A stretch of DNA of 35,047 nucleotides from a bacterium (GTDB lineage: Bacteria; Hydrothermota; UBA3073; JACQXS01; JAQTXJ01), in assembly GCA_028688815.1 (NCBI GenBank), contig JAQTXJ010000022.1, positions 1 to 35,047 of the forward strand, written 5' to 3'. Numbering within the stretch: position 1 is the first letter of the stretch; each line of letters begins with the position of its first letter. The notes beneath the pieces were generated by a model. It saw only the letters and a list, made by a program, of their open reading frames with translations. It had not been told where the DNA came from and searched no databases. Of the stretch, positions 14,677 to 23,421 are shown one piece after another. The translations under genes were made by a program, and so were the position numbers.

Positions 14677-15132
14677 TTATCTGTTCTTCAATAAATGTTT
14701 CACTTCTTCAAGAAATTCGCTGGTGTCTTTAAAGGAGCGGTACACAGAGGCAAATCTTATATAGGTTACATCATCCAATTTTTTAAGTCTTTTCATTACT
14801 TCTTCACCTATTATTTTAGATTCTATTTCCTTTTTCCCTAAATCCTCAATCGCCAATATCACTTCATCTATAAGTTGTTCCAGCGTATCTACGGAAATAG
14901 GTCTTTTACTAGAGGCTATATTTATCCCCTGAGTCAATTTCTGGCGGTCAAAAGGTTCTCTTCTGCCATCTCTTTTTATTACCGTAAGAGGAATTTTCTC
15001 TATGTACTCATGAGTTGTATACCTTTTACTGCACTTAAGACATTCTCTTCGTCTCCTGACCGAGCTTCCATCTTTACCCGTTCTTGAGTCAATAACTTTA
15101 TCCTCTTCGGAACTACAGTATGGACATTTCAT
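14677..15132 (-). CDS. nrdR: Transcriptional repressor NrdR
   Basis: 151 aa. A zinc ribbon with Cys3, Cys6, Cys31 and Cys34 (MKCPYCSSEEDKVIDSR; CLKCSKRYTTHE) precedes an ATP-cone domain (about 50-140: VIKRDGRREPFDRQKLTQGI, VTYIRFASVYRSF). NrdR senses ATP/dATP and represses ribonucleotide reductase genes at NrdR boxes; no such gene lies in the window. The ATG overlaps the stop of the T9SS propeller gene by 4 nt, making it the last gene of the DUF3467-acc-holA operon. It ends 4 nt from the convergent lnt stop. Confidence 0.97.
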   Translation of the reverse strand: MKCPYCSSEEDKVIDSRTGKDGSSVRRRRECLKCSKRYTTHEYIEKIPLTVIKRDGRREPFDRQKLTQGINIASSKRPISVDTLEQLIDEVILAIEDLGKKEIESKIIGEEVMKRLKKLDDVTYIRFASVYRSFKDTSEFLEEVKHLLKNR

Positions 15133-17201
15133 TTCTTTACCGAGACTAAGATTACTTTCTTTGTACCCATAATCTTATCATTCATTATAAACTTAACAAA
15201 ATATATTCCTCTAGTCAAATTATTATTTTCTAATTTCATAAAATATGTTCCTTTTTCTTTTTCTTCGTTAACCAACACTTTTGACAATCTACCAACACAA
15301 TTATATATTTTTATGGAAACGGTACTCTTAAAAGGCACACTATAACTTATTTTTGATAACTGATTAAAAGGATTCGGAGTTATGGATAATTCCGGATATA
15401 ATTTTTCATTATTTTCACTTATTTCCGGTTTTACGCTAATGCTAACAATTGTGGGTTGCAAACAAGGATTTCCAAGAGTATCTTTAACAACATAAGAATC
15501 AGGATATACGGTATCTCCCAGAGTAATTGTTGGATAATATCCTTCGCCGCTACCAATTCTTAACGTAGATAAAGGAATTTTTAACAATGAAGGGGTTATC
15601 CATTCCCCCGGAGCTTTTATAATGCCTCTTCCGGTATCACTTCTCCATGAATGGTTATTATTTAATCTAAAAATACTATCAATATTTGAGGAATTAACCG
15701 AAAACTGATCAATATATTTATTAAAATAAATAAGAACATAACTGTTCCATTTTACGGAAGAGTCACTTAGAATAATAGAATCTATAATAGGTTCTTCTAT
15801 GTCTATACTATACTTTATGTAAATTTCTGACAAATTCGGACTTTTATAACCATTATTAGTCTTTAAGTTTACTTTGTATTGAATGTATCTATCACCATTT
15901 TTAGCTCCATCATATTTTGTAGGGTTAGAATCATTAGAAACATTATTGCCCCAATTACCAAGGGAATCAGGGTATTTAGATGACCGGACTTTGACTTTCA
16001 TACTATCTCCGATATTACAAGTATAGTGAATATTTATAAATTTTAGACTGTTATTTATTCTGGGTAAAGTATCAAACGCATCATAAACGGAAGAAACCAG
16101 CCATCCTGAATCTGCATACCCCGAAACAAAACAAACAGTCGTGTCCCCGCCTATAACCATAAAACCTTCATTTGATTGAGTCATAGCAAGTATTCTTGTA
16201 GGCAAAGCACCTGTCGGATATTCAAAAACCGTATCCCAACTTATTCCTTCATCTTTAGTACTAAATACCATTCCTTTAGCCGTCTTCAACGCCCCACGAC
16301 ATTCCCCCGCAGTATAAACTTCCCCCATAGAATTGCATAAAATAGAATAAAAATCAGCTGTCTGCCATGGCGACGGTATTTCCTGCCAGGAGGTCCCAAA
16401 ATTAGAAGACTCAAATATCTTTCCATTATACCCCGTACTAACATATAAGTTATGTTTATAATCCTCTGCGATCGAATAAACTGCCTCAACACCGGTAAAA
16501 GTGTTTACTATTGTCCAATCCCTGCCATCTACCGATTTGTATATCTGTCCCTGCCCGATTGAAGATTGTGTACACGCATAAAGAAAACCGTTAATAGGTT
16601 TAATATTATATATATTAATAGTCCCCGGAATTCTGCTGGTATCAAGCGGATCCCATGTTAGACCATTAGTCTTTGACCAGTATATTTTTCCACTTTCCAG
16701 CCCGGCATATACCCAGCTGCCATCATTACATAATGTCTGAACTTTGTACCCTGTCGCAATTTTCGATGTGGCAACCGTATCTTGTAATAAAAGTATATCT
16801 CCCCGTTCAGTCCCCACAACAAGATTTCCACTTGACAGTTTCAGCATTGACAGTACTTGCCCGGGGTTCCACGCATATTTAAACACTCTGTTGAATATAA
16901 TACTGTCCCCGTAGTTTCCTAATTTAATTACTCTTGTGCTGTCAACTCCACAACCTAAATATATTATTCCGTTGTTTTCGGTTTGAATGGCGTTTACCTG
17001 GTAAATAGGCAGTTCTTTTGAAGCCTTCCATACTCCAGAAGGTGTATATAATTTTAAATTCCCTTTCGTAGTTCTTCCGTCTATTAAATCAAAATCAAAA
17101 TATGATGAAGTATCTACCCATTCGATGTGACCGCTATCTCCACTCCAGTCAGTCTGTACAAAATACCCCGTTAACTGAACAACAAAATAAATTATGAGCA
17201 T
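15129..17201 (-). CDS. Secreted beta-propeller protein with T9SS sorting domain
   Basis: 690 aa. The hydrophobic N-terminus MLIIYFVVQLTGYFV is a short signal-like segment with no basic n-region. Residues about 60-360 are BNR/sialidase-type propeller repeats with Asp-box-like turns (SKTNGLTWDPL, SVDGRDWTIV, SSNFGTSWQEI, STKDEGISWDTV), each about 45-55 residues apart. The middle (about 380-580) has Ig-like strands. The C-terminus (about 610-690: LSITPNPFNQLSKISYSVPF, then GRLSKVLV, then GIYFVKFIMNDKIMGTKKVI) is a type IX secretion (Por) sorting domain. Its function is unknown; probably surface or secreted. The ATG lies inside the holA 3' end (10-nt overlap) and the stop overlaps nrdR, so it is embedded in a housekeeping operon. 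Confidence 0.82.
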   Translation of the reverse strand: MLIIYFVVQLTGYFVQTDWSGDSGHIEWVDTSSYFDFDLIDGRTTKGNLKLYTPSGVWKASKELPIYQVNAIQTENNGIIYLGCGVDSTRVIKLGNYGDSIIFNRVFKYAWNPGQVLSMLKLSSGNLVVGTERGDILLLQDTVATSKIATGYKVQTLCNDGSWVYAGLESGKIYWSKTNGLTWDPLDTSRIPGTINIYNIKPINGFLYACTQSSIGQGQIYKSVDGRDWTIVNTFTGVEAVYSIAEDYKHNLYVSTGYNGKIFESSNFGTSWQEIPSPWQTADFYSILCNSMGEVYTAGECRGALKTAKGMVFSTKDEGISWDTVFEYPTGALPTRILAMTQSNEGFMVIGGDTTVCFVSGYADSGWLVSSVYDAFDTLPRINNSLKFINIHYTCNIGDSMKVKVRSSKYPDSLGNWGNNVSNDSNPTKYDGAKNGDRYIQYKVNLKTNNGYKSPNLSEIYIKYSIDIEEPIIDSIILSDSSVKWNSYVLIYFNKYIDQFSVNSSNIDSIFRLNNNHSWRSDTGRGIIKAPGEWITPSLLKIPLSTLRIGSGEGYYPTITLGDTVYPDSYVVKDTLGNPCLQPTIVSISVKPEISENNEKLYPELSITPNPFNQLSKISYSVPFKSTVSIKIYNCVGRLSKVLVNEEKEKGTYFMKLENNNLTRGIYFVKFIMNDKIMGTKKVILVSVKK

Positions 17202-18199
17202 AAATTATATATTAATTTCGTTACTACAAGATCAGGTTCTCCCTTGCCTGTTTTAATTGCAAATTCAGCATCAAATATCTTTGCAAGTGCATTAACCAAA
17301 CTTTCTTCCTCCCATAAATTAGCTTCTCCCCTTATATAATAGAACTTTCCTTCTTTACACTCTTCAGGATGAATTTTTAGTTTTAACAGGTTCTCAAAAT
17401 ATTTATAAATTTCCCATAAAACCCCATTCGCTTTTTCCCCGCCTGATTTTTCTCTTAAATTAAGCAATAATTCCAATGTCTCTATTGCTTTCGTTCGTTC
17501 TCTTTTGCCTATTAAACGAGTTAAGTTATATATCGAGCCTTCAAGACTATACGATTGCATCGCTTCTACATCACTTAGCTTTATCTCTTTTGAAGGCGCA
17601 ACAAAACTAATAATCTTATCTATTTCCGTTCTTAACATATTCAAATCATTTCCAAAAATCTCCTGTAGAAGCACTATTCCTTCTTTTTCCATTATAACTT
17701 TTTCATTTCTAAGTTTCCTTTTAATCGTATCCCCTATATCATTTCCACCTAATTTCTTAAATTCACAGGTTGTAATATTACTAAATGATAATTCTTTTTT
17801 AGGTTTGTACTTTAATTTATTTTTAGGCAGTGGCTCGGCAACTATTACCAGAACCCCGGAAAATGATGGTTTATCAAGATAAGATTGAATCTTAGATGTA
17901 ATTCCTGCATATTCTTTTTCAAGCATTACTTCGGCTCCCCTAACTATTAGTAAACGTTTTTTAGAACCGAAAGGCATAAGCCATAACCATGAAAGCATAT
18001 CCTCATTCATTTCGTCCCCGTAAGTAAGAAGCCTGTCTATAGAACGAAAATCAGGTTTTACAAGCTGCTTTTCTATGTATTCTACAAATTTTGTTTTTGA
18101 AAAACCGTCATCGCCTGTAATCAGATATGCGGATTTTATCTCTTTTTGTAGTTCGGTTATGTAAGACTCGTAGGAATTTTTCTTCGATGGATAGCTCAT
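17192..18199 (-). CDS. holA: DNA polymerase III, delta subunit (HolA)
   Basis: 335 aa, normal size. Delta is the clamp-loader subunit that opens the sliding clamp. N-terminal domain: AYLITGDDGFSKTKFVEYIE (24-43, the degenerate AAA+ segment lacking a Walker motif, as in HolA), MPFGSKKRLLIVRGAEV and GVLVIVAEPLPKNKLKYK. Then EIFGNDLNMLRTEIDKIISF (the family GNDLxxLxxEIEKL motif) and EGSIYNLTRLIGKRERTKAIETLELLL in the C-terminal collar domain. It starts 2 nt after the accC stop, and the T9SS propeller gene starts inside its end. Confidence 0.93.
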   Translation of the reverse strand: MSYPSKKNSYESYITELQKEIKSAYLITGDDGFSKTKFVEYIEKQLVKPDFRSIDRLLTYGDEMNEDMLSWLWLMPFGSKKRLLIVRGAEVMLEKEYAGITSKIQSYLDKPSFSGVLVIVAEPLPKNKLKYKPKKELSFSNITTCEFKKLGGNDIGDTIKRKLRNEKVIMEKEGIVLLQEIFGNDLNMLRTEIDKIISFVAPSKEIKLSDVEAMQSYSLEGSIYNLTRLIGKRERTKAIETLELLLNLREKSGGEKANGVLWEIYKYFENLLKLKIHPEECKEGKFYYIRGEANLWEEESLVNALAKIFDAEFAIKTGKGEPDLVVTKLIYNLCS

Positions 18200-18201
18200 C
18201 T

Positions 18202-19560
18202 CTAAGTTTTTACAGTATCCCAGTTGGCTTTATGCTCCTCTATGAAATTAACATCAAAGTTACCATCAATGAAATCTTTTTCTTTTATTATATTCTGGTG
18301 AAATGCAACAGTAGTATAAATACCTTCGACCAAAAACTCGCTTAACGCGCGTTCCAATCTCTTTATACACTGGAAACGAGTTTCATCATAAGCAATAAGC
18401 TTAGCAATTAAAGAATCATAATCCGGAGGTATGTCATACCCACTATATATGTGGGTTTCTATACGAATACCGGGTCCACCGGGAATATAAAGCGCTTTAA
18501 TTTTACCGGGACAGGGTCTAAATCCGTTTAACGGATCTTCTGCGTTAATTCTACATTCTATGGCATGCCCTTTAATTTTAACGTCCGATTGTTTAAGAGT
18601 TAATTTATCTTCCATTGCAATTTTTAATTGCTCTTTCACAATATCAATCCCAGTTACCATCTCGGTAACGGGATGCTCAACCTGGATTCTTGCATTTATT
18701 TCCATAAAATAAAAATTTCCCTGTTTGTCACGCAAAAACTCAAGAGTCCCGGCTGAACTGTAATTAATTGCTTTAGCTAATTTAACGGCATATGCGCCTA
18801 ACTTTACGCGGTCTGCATCATTAACTACAGGCGAAGGCGCCTCCTCTATTAACTTTTGATGTCTTCTCTGGATAGAACATTCTCTTTCACCAAGCCATAT
18901 AGCTTCCCCATCCGCCGCAAGAATCTGCACTTCAATGTGTCTTGGATTTTCAAGATATTTTTCAATATATATTTTGTCATCTCCAAATGCTAATTTTGCT
19001 TCTTGTTTCGCCATTAAAAATAATTTTTGTAAGTCATCGCTATTGGTTACAACTCTCATTCCCCTGCCACCGCCCCCAAGTGCCGCTTTTATTATAATGG
19101 GATAACCCGTATTGTTCGCAATTTCAAAAGCTTCTTCTATGGATTTTACAGGATCAGCAGTCCCGGGAATAACAGGTATGCCGATTTCTTTTGCAACTCT
19201 CTTAGCATTGACTTTATCCCCCGATGCCATAATTGCATCCGGGGAAGGACCTATGAATTTAAACCCATTTTCTTCACAAATTTCCGCAAATCGAGCACTT
19301 TCAGCTAAAAATCCATACCCGGGATGCACTCCATCTACACCCGTTAACTCACACACACTGATTATATTGGGAATGGATAAATAAGATAATGCTGATGCAG
19401 ATGGCCCTACACATACAGATTCATCCGCAAATTTCGTATGAAGCGAATTTGAATCACGTTCCGAGTAAATCGCTACAGTTTTTATGCCTAATTCCTTACA
19501 AGCTCTGATGATTCTGATAGCAATTTCACCACGGTTGGCAATAAGTATTTTTTTCAGCAT
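18202..19560 (-). CDS. accC: Acetyl-CoA carboxylase, biotin carboxylase subunit
   Basis: 452 aa, normal AccC length. It carboxylates the biotin of AccB using ATP and bicarbonate, the first step of fatty-acid synthesis. N-terminal ILIANRGEIAIRIIRACKEL (5-24), VDGVHPGYGFLAESARFAE, the ATP-grasp glycine loop KAALGGGGRGMRVV (158-171), ERECSIQRRHQKLIEEAP, the metal/catalytic block FMEINARIQVEHPVTE (285-300; Glu287, Asn289, Arg291), and the C-terminal ECRINAEDP...GPGIRIETHIYSGY and PPDYDSLIAKLI. The ATG overlaps the accB stop by 7 nt. The carboxyltransferase genes accA/accD are not in the window. Confidence 0.97.
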   Translation of the reverse strand: MLKKILIANRGEIAIRIIRACKELGIKTVAIYSERDSNSLHTKFADESVCVGPSASALSYLSIPNIISVCELTGVDGVHPGYGFLAESARFAEICEENGFKFIGPSPDAIMASGDKVNAKRVAKEIGIPVIPGTADPVKSIEEAFEIANNTGYPIIIKAALGGGGRGMRVVTNSDDLQKLFLMAKQEAKLAFGDDKIYIEKYLENPRHIEVQILAADGEAIWLGERECSIQRRHQKLIEEAPSPVVNDADRVKLGAYAVKLAKAINYSSAGTLEFLRDKQGNFYFMEINARIQVEHPVTEMVTGIDIVKEQLKIAMEDKLTLKQSDVKIKGHAIECRINAEDPLNGFRPCPGKIKALYIPGGPGIRIETHIYSGYDIPPDYDSLIAKLIAYDETRFQCIKRLERALSEFLVEGIYTTVAFHQNIIKEKDFIDGNFDVNFIEEHKANWDTVKT

Positions 19561-20081
19561 TCTAACATAAATAAAGGTTGTCCATATTCGACTGGCTTGC
19601 CATTCTCTACAAGTATTTCACGCACTACACCTGACACTTCAGCTTCTATTTCATTCATTACTTTCATCGCTTCAAGAATACACACTACTTTGCCTGTGGT
19701 AACTCTATCGCCGACCTCTATATAAGGTTTCGCTCCGGGCGAAGAAGCACGGTAAAATGTACCTATAATAGGCGCATTTATGGAAACGAAGTTCTTTTGT
19801 GGCTCTGCGGTTTTAGGAGGTTGAGGTGCAGGCTGAGCCGCAGAATTCATAACCGACTCGTTCGGTGTCTCCACCTTTTCTAATGGCTCAGGGATTACCG
19901 CACTAATTTGAGGTGCTTCCGGGACTTTTACTTCTTTTTCTACTCTTCCCTGGACAACTTTAGTATCTGCTCTTTTCTTTGTAACGCGGACAGTTCTACC
20001 TAAAAAGCCTTTTATCTCGATTTCCTCTACATTACTCTCCTCAAGCATTTTTATAAGTTTCTTAAGTTCGTTTAGTTGCAT
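19554..20081 (-). CDS. accB: Acetyl-CoA carboxylase, biotin carboxyl carrier protein
   Basis: 175 aa. The N-terminal segment typical of AccB (LNELKKLIKMLEESNVEEIEIKG) is followed by a Pro/Ala/Glu-rich hinge (about 40-95) and a biotinyl domain (about 98-175: INAPIIGTFYRASSPGAKPY; VCILEAMKVMNEIEAEVSG) with the biotinylated Lys140 in EAMKVM. It carries the carboxyl group between AccC and the carboxyltransferase. An RBS GGGGA, overlapping the end of the DUF3467 gene, lies 7 nt before the ATG. It is the second gene of the operon. Confidence 0.97.
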   Translation of the reverse strand: MQLNELKKLIKMLEESNVEEIEIKGFLGRTVRVTKKRADTKVVQGRVEKEVKVPEAPQISAVIPEPLEKVETPNESVMNSAAQPAPQPPKTAEPQKNFVSINAPIIGTFYRASSPGAKPYIEVGDRVTTGKVVCILEAMKVMNEIEAEVSGVVREILVENGKPVEYGQPLFMLEC

Positions 20082-20084
20082 GTT

Positions 20085-20384
20085 TTATCCCCTGAATCCT
20101 ACTTCTTTATGTTCATCTATATTAATTTTTATTTCGCCAAACTGTTTTTCATACTTTTCTATGTTATCTTTTAATGTATGCATAAGAGCTTTTGCATGCG
20201 AAGGAGTTAATATGATTCTTGAATAAACTTTAGCTTTTTTAAGTCCTGGTAAAATTCTCGTAAAATCAATAATAAATTCCGAAGGAGAATGTGAGACAAT
20301 TGCTAAATTTGAATATGTCCCCTGACCCGACTCTTCACTAAGCTCTACTTGAATTTGTTGCCCAATTGGTTGCTGTGGTTCCAT
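20085..20384 (-). CDS. DUF3467 domain-containing protein
   Basis: 99 aa. It matches the small DUF3467 family: VELSEESGQGTYSNLAIVSH, then SPSEFIIDFTRILPGLKKAKVYSRIILTP and HAKALMHTLKDNIEKYEKQFGEI. The family function is unknown; members are small cytoplasmic proteins that often lie near housekeeping genes. It is the first gene of a six-gene operon (accB starts 3 nt after its stop). The promoter at 20396-20421 puts the ATG 11 nt past the -10 box and no RBS exists, so it is probably translated from a leaderless mRNA. Confidence 0.88.
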   Translation of the reverse strand: MEPQQPIGQQIQVELSEESGQGTYSNLAIVSHSPSEFIIDFTRILPGLKKAKVYSRIILTPSHAKALMHTLKDNIEKYEKQFGEIKINIDEHKEVGFRG

Positions 20385-20395
20385 TATTTTTTAGT

Positions 20396-20421
20396 CTAAT
20401 ATATTATATCCCTATTGTCAA
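20396..20421 (-). promoter_or_regulatory. Promoter of the DUF3467-acc-holA-nrdR operon
   Basis: Minus strand TTGACA (20421-20416), 14 nt, TATTAG (20401-20396); TAGACT (20398-20393) gives a 17-nt spacer. The ATG at 20384 follows 8-11 nt downstream with no RBS. Confidence 0.6.
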
Positions 20422-20508
20422 CCAAAAATTTGCCAGACCTTAGACTTTATCGCTTAGGGCTTGTTATGCATCCCTGCAAAACTGAAAAACCCTGTCTATC
20501 TTCCCATT

Positions 20509-20560
20509 TGTCATTCCCCCGAAAGTCAAAGATCCCGCTTTGGCGGTGGTGGGAATCCAT
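20509..20560. repeat. Degenerate REP-like element
   Basis: It begins TGTCATTCCC and ends GGGAATCCA, which are the ends of the widespread TCATTCCCGC...GCGGGAATCC-type bacterial intergenic palindrome. The interior is degenerate but keeps CCGC-TTTG-GCGG (about 20534-20545). Confidence 0.55.
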
Positions 20561-20666
20561 TGTTTTTTCTTTTACTTTAAACTATCTTGTTCGTATAATC
20601 TGCCTGTCTAACAGCTCGCCTACCGATTTTTTAAGCAGGTCTGTTTGGTATATCCTGTTTATATGT

Positions 20667-20686
20667 ATATTTGATAATATTTGATA
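20667..20686. repeat. Tandem decamer ATATTTGATA x2
   Basis: Two perfect adjacent copies (20667-20676, 20677-20686), with looser TTTAATATTTTTGA continuations to about 20710, just past the subtilase stop on the minus strand. Confidence 0.6.
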
Positions 20687-20716
20687 TTTAATATTTTTGA
20701 TTTTTAATTTATCCTC

Positions 20717-23107
20717 TTACCTCACCAACGTAATCTTCTTGCTTATCCGCCTATCTCCCACCTGCAGCACGGCAAAATATATTCCTGAACTCAGAGTCCT
20801 AATGTCAGTTTTTGAATTATAACTGCCACTCATCTTAGAATCATTAATAAGAGTCTTTGCCTCTCTTCCACTTGCGTCATACATTTTTAAAGTAACATTC
20901 TTGGCATCCGGTATATTAAAACTTATACCTGCAAACCTTGTAGTCGGATTGCTTGAAACTTTAAAATTAAACTCGGAATTATTCATTTCCTCAATTGCAG
21001 GGGCAGCAACAGTAAGAGTAACTGGCACGGCTAACGGATCTTTATCTGTATCCGTTGATCTTATCAGCAAAGTATCATAATACGTTCCCTTGGGAAGTGA
21101 TGCCTGAACTATAACCGTAACTCCATTGGAACTGCCAATCGCTACATTAAAAACTTTCGGGGATACAGACTTAATCCAACTCTGCTTATACGTAATATCC
21201 GTAACATATAAAGCCCCGGTCGCAGAAGATGAATTATAAACGGTTAACATTCCTGTATCAGCAGGACTACCGCCGCTCATTGCCGATTCAACTGCTTTCT
21301 GAAGATTTGGTTTGCCATATCCGTAATACTTATCCCAACCTGCAGTTCCTAAGTCAGTCGCCGTATTAATTAGTATATCTCTTACTTCCGCATTTGTTAA
21401 CGATGGATTTGCCGACCAAACAAGCGCTGCTCCACCCGCAACCTGTGGACATGCCATAGACGTTCCTGCTAACTGGTTAAGACTCCCATCCGGGAAATAA
21501 GAGGCTATCCCCATACCGGGCGCAACAAACTTCAATGCCGAACCATAATTACTCTGTGAGTCCCGAACATCATCGGAAGCTATATTGCCTACTGCTATAA
21601 CTCCATTATACCCTGCTGGATATGCAACAGGCTCTACCCCATTATTCCCGGATGCCGCAAAAAGGAGACACCCCGCATTCCATGCATTTATACATTTAGT
21701 TGCAATAAAAGCATAAGAAGAAGTTCCACCCATACTCATAGATAATATCTTTACACCATTATCTATACACCATTGTATTCCATCAGCAAGCGCTGCAAGA
21801 TCCCCGCCACCTGCTTCCATTACCCTCACTGAATAAAGTCGTGAATTTGAATACCCGGCAATACCTGTACTATTATTAACTGTAGCCATTGCTATACCCG
21901 AACAATGTGTTCCGTGATATTCATTTGTTAGGTCATTCGGTTTGGGGTCACTATCGTCATTCCATGTATCGTATCCCTTAACAGTACCATATCTGGGACT
22001 TAAATCGGTAAGACTATATTGCGACCCATTATCAACTATTGCTAAAGAAATAGCATCACTCCCCCATCCATATTCCCAAGCCTCCGGCGCCTTCAAACTC
22101 CGCTTATCCCATTGATATGAAGCAAAATACGGGTCGTTCGGATTCTTGAAAGGTCTGGTTATACCATTTGGTTCTGCACTACTCACATTCGGTCTCGCTA
22201 ACATACGCCTTACAAAAGCTTTTTCTTCTGCTATATCACCACTTACCTTAACAAGGATAAAATTATCTCCCATATTTTTATTTTTTACGGTTATACCTTT
22301 TTCTGCAATTCCAAGCTGACTTAAAGTCGCCTTCTTTACATCAACAGTATTCTTATATCCAATTATTACCTCACCAGGCACGATATCTTTCCAATAAGCA
22401 TCGTCTTCTATATTTACTTTACAAACGGTCGGAGCCAATAATTGCATCCCCTTCGCTGAACTACTGTCTATTTGAAACGCTAGAGAAGTAGGAGATACAC
22501 TAATTTCTCCCGCTGATGGATAATTAACTGCTGCTGCATGATAATAATCCGCGTTCTCGCCATACCAGTTTACGCTATCTTTAGACCTGTATCCACTCGT
22601 CCCAGCAACGGTAAGAATAGTATCTACAGATGATGTAGGATAAAGCGTATCCATTTCGTAATTTCCTACCCAGAAAGGTCCCGTTACATATATTGGAGGA
22701 TTTATACTATACCAATTATAACTTACCTGCTGTGCTGTAGTAGACGTAGCTGTAACTCTTGCTTTATAAAGGACTGTTCCGGGAGCTTCACTTGCATTAT
22801 CCCAAATAAAAACACTACACTGTTTTGATGAATTCGTGTATCTGGATGAAACACCGTGACATATCGCAAAGACGGAACATCCCGCCGCAGGCGTAAGTTG
22901 CGTTGCCTCATATTCTACTCTATATTTATATGACCATCCTACCTTAAAAGCATCCCATACGGGATGCAAAGTATCAACAACCCCTTTAGTGCCACCAAAT
23001 TTCATAGGCTTATATGCACTCGCAGGAGTAAGTATCGTAGTCTTTTCTGCATTTACTAACATAGGACAAATTACTAATAAAAACGTAATAGACATTATTT
23101 TACGCAT
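20717..23107 (-). CDS. Subtilisin-like (S8) protease with T9SS sorting domain
   Basis: 796 aa from ATG 23107, which sits 4 nt after a G-rich RBS (GGGGG, 23112-23116). An ATG at 23110 and a longer frame to 23134 exist but fit the RBS and signal peptide less well. Order: signal peptide (about 1-20); an unassigned beta-rich, Cys-containing domain (about 40-205); a propeptide-like region (about 235-315, PGEVIIGYK...NFILVKVSGD...VSSAEPNG); S8 domain with Asp359 (AIVDNG, where DTG or DSG is usual), His398 (HGTHCSGIA) and Ser550 (GTSMACPQVAGGAAL), plus oxyanion region ASGNNG; Ig-like strands; and a Por-type sorting tail (last about 80 residues, SSNPTTRFAGISFNIPD...SGIYFAVLQVGDRRISKKI). Probably exported by T9SS and self-processed. 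It is divergent from the gene at 23422. Confidence 0.93.
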   Translation of the reverse strand: MRKIMSITFLLVICPMLVNAEKTTILTPASAYKPMKFGGTKGVVDTLHPVWDAFKVGWSYKYRVEYEATQLTPAAGCSVFAICHGVSSRYTNSSKQCSVFIWDNASEAPGTVLYKARVTATSTTAQQVSYNWYSINPPIYVTGPFWVGNYEMDTLYPTSSVDTILTVAGTSGYRSKDSVNWYGENADYYHAAAVNYPSAGEISVSPTSLAFQIDSSSAKGMQLLAPTVCKVNIEDDAYWKDIVPGEVIIGYKNTVDVKKATLSQLGIAEKGITVKNKNMGDNFILVKVSGDIAEEKAFVRRMLARPNVSSAEPNGITRPFKNPNDPYFASYQWDKRSLKAPEAWEYGWGSDAISLAIVDNGSQYSLTDLSPRYGTVKGYDTWNDDSDPKPNDLTNEYHGTHCSGIAMATVNNSTGIAGYSNSRLYSVRVMEAGGGDLAALADGIQWCIDNGVKILSMSMGGTSSYAFIATKCINAWNAGCLLFAASGNNGVEPVAYPAGYNGVIAVGNIASDDVRDSQSNYGSALKFVAPGMGIASYFPDGSLNQLAGTSMACPQVAGGAALVWSANPSLTNAEVRDILINTATDLGTAGWDKYYGYGKPNLQKAVESAMSGGSPADTGMLTVYNSSSATGALYVTDITYKQSWIKSVSPKVFNVAIGSSNGVTVIVQASLPKGTYYDTLLIRSTDTDKDPLAVPVTLTVAAPAIEEMNNSEFNFKVSSNPTTRFAGISFNIPDAKNVTLKMYDASGREAKTLINDSKMSGSYNSKTDIRTLSSGIYFAVLQVGDRRISKKITLVR

Positions 23108-23157
23108 CATACCCCCTATTTTCCCATTCATCATTTTTAAAATAATATATTGTATTT

Positions 23158-23183
23158 ATGATACTTTTTTAATAATTTGTCAA
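23158..23183 (-). promoter_or_regulatory. Promoter of the subtilase gene
   Basis: Minus strand TTGACA (23183-23178), 14 nt, TATCAT (23163-23158). The leader is about 45 nt with a G-rich RBS. An imperfect dyad CTATAT-N6-ATATAG (23247-23264) lies further upstream in the divergent region; nothing else is clear there. Confidence 0.5.
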
Positions 23184-23391
23184 GTGGCTATGTTATTTTA
23201 TGATATTTTTTTGTGTTTTCTATTTTTTTATATCCAAACTTTTAACCTATATAACCCAATATAGTATAAAAAATAAAAACTTGGAACTTTTCTAACATTA
23301 TTTATATCTAAATTGGAAGAAGGATCTGAAATACCAGATAAAAACAAAACAATTAAGATTATATAAAGAAAAAACTTATGATAAAAAGCCT

Positions 23392-23405
23392 GCCAACATA
23401 TTGGC
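23392..23405 (+). other. Leader hairpin GCCAA-CATA-TTGGC
   Basis: A 5-bp stem with a 4-nt loop directly before the RBS region (AAAAGGG, about 23408-23413) of the 23422 gene. It may influence translation initiation. Confidence 0.35.
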
Positions 23406-23421
23406 GGAAAAGGGCGGGGAG

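Larger units (their letters stand above)
20422..20716. other. Gene-free stretch of repeat remnants
   Basis: No credible gene. It holds the REP-like remnant at 20509-20560, GCCTGTCTAACAGCTCGCC-type text with partial inverted pieces (about 20610-20650) and AT-rich decamer repeats (20667-20686). No clear terminator is visible for the subtilase gene that ends at 20717. Confidence 0.6.
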
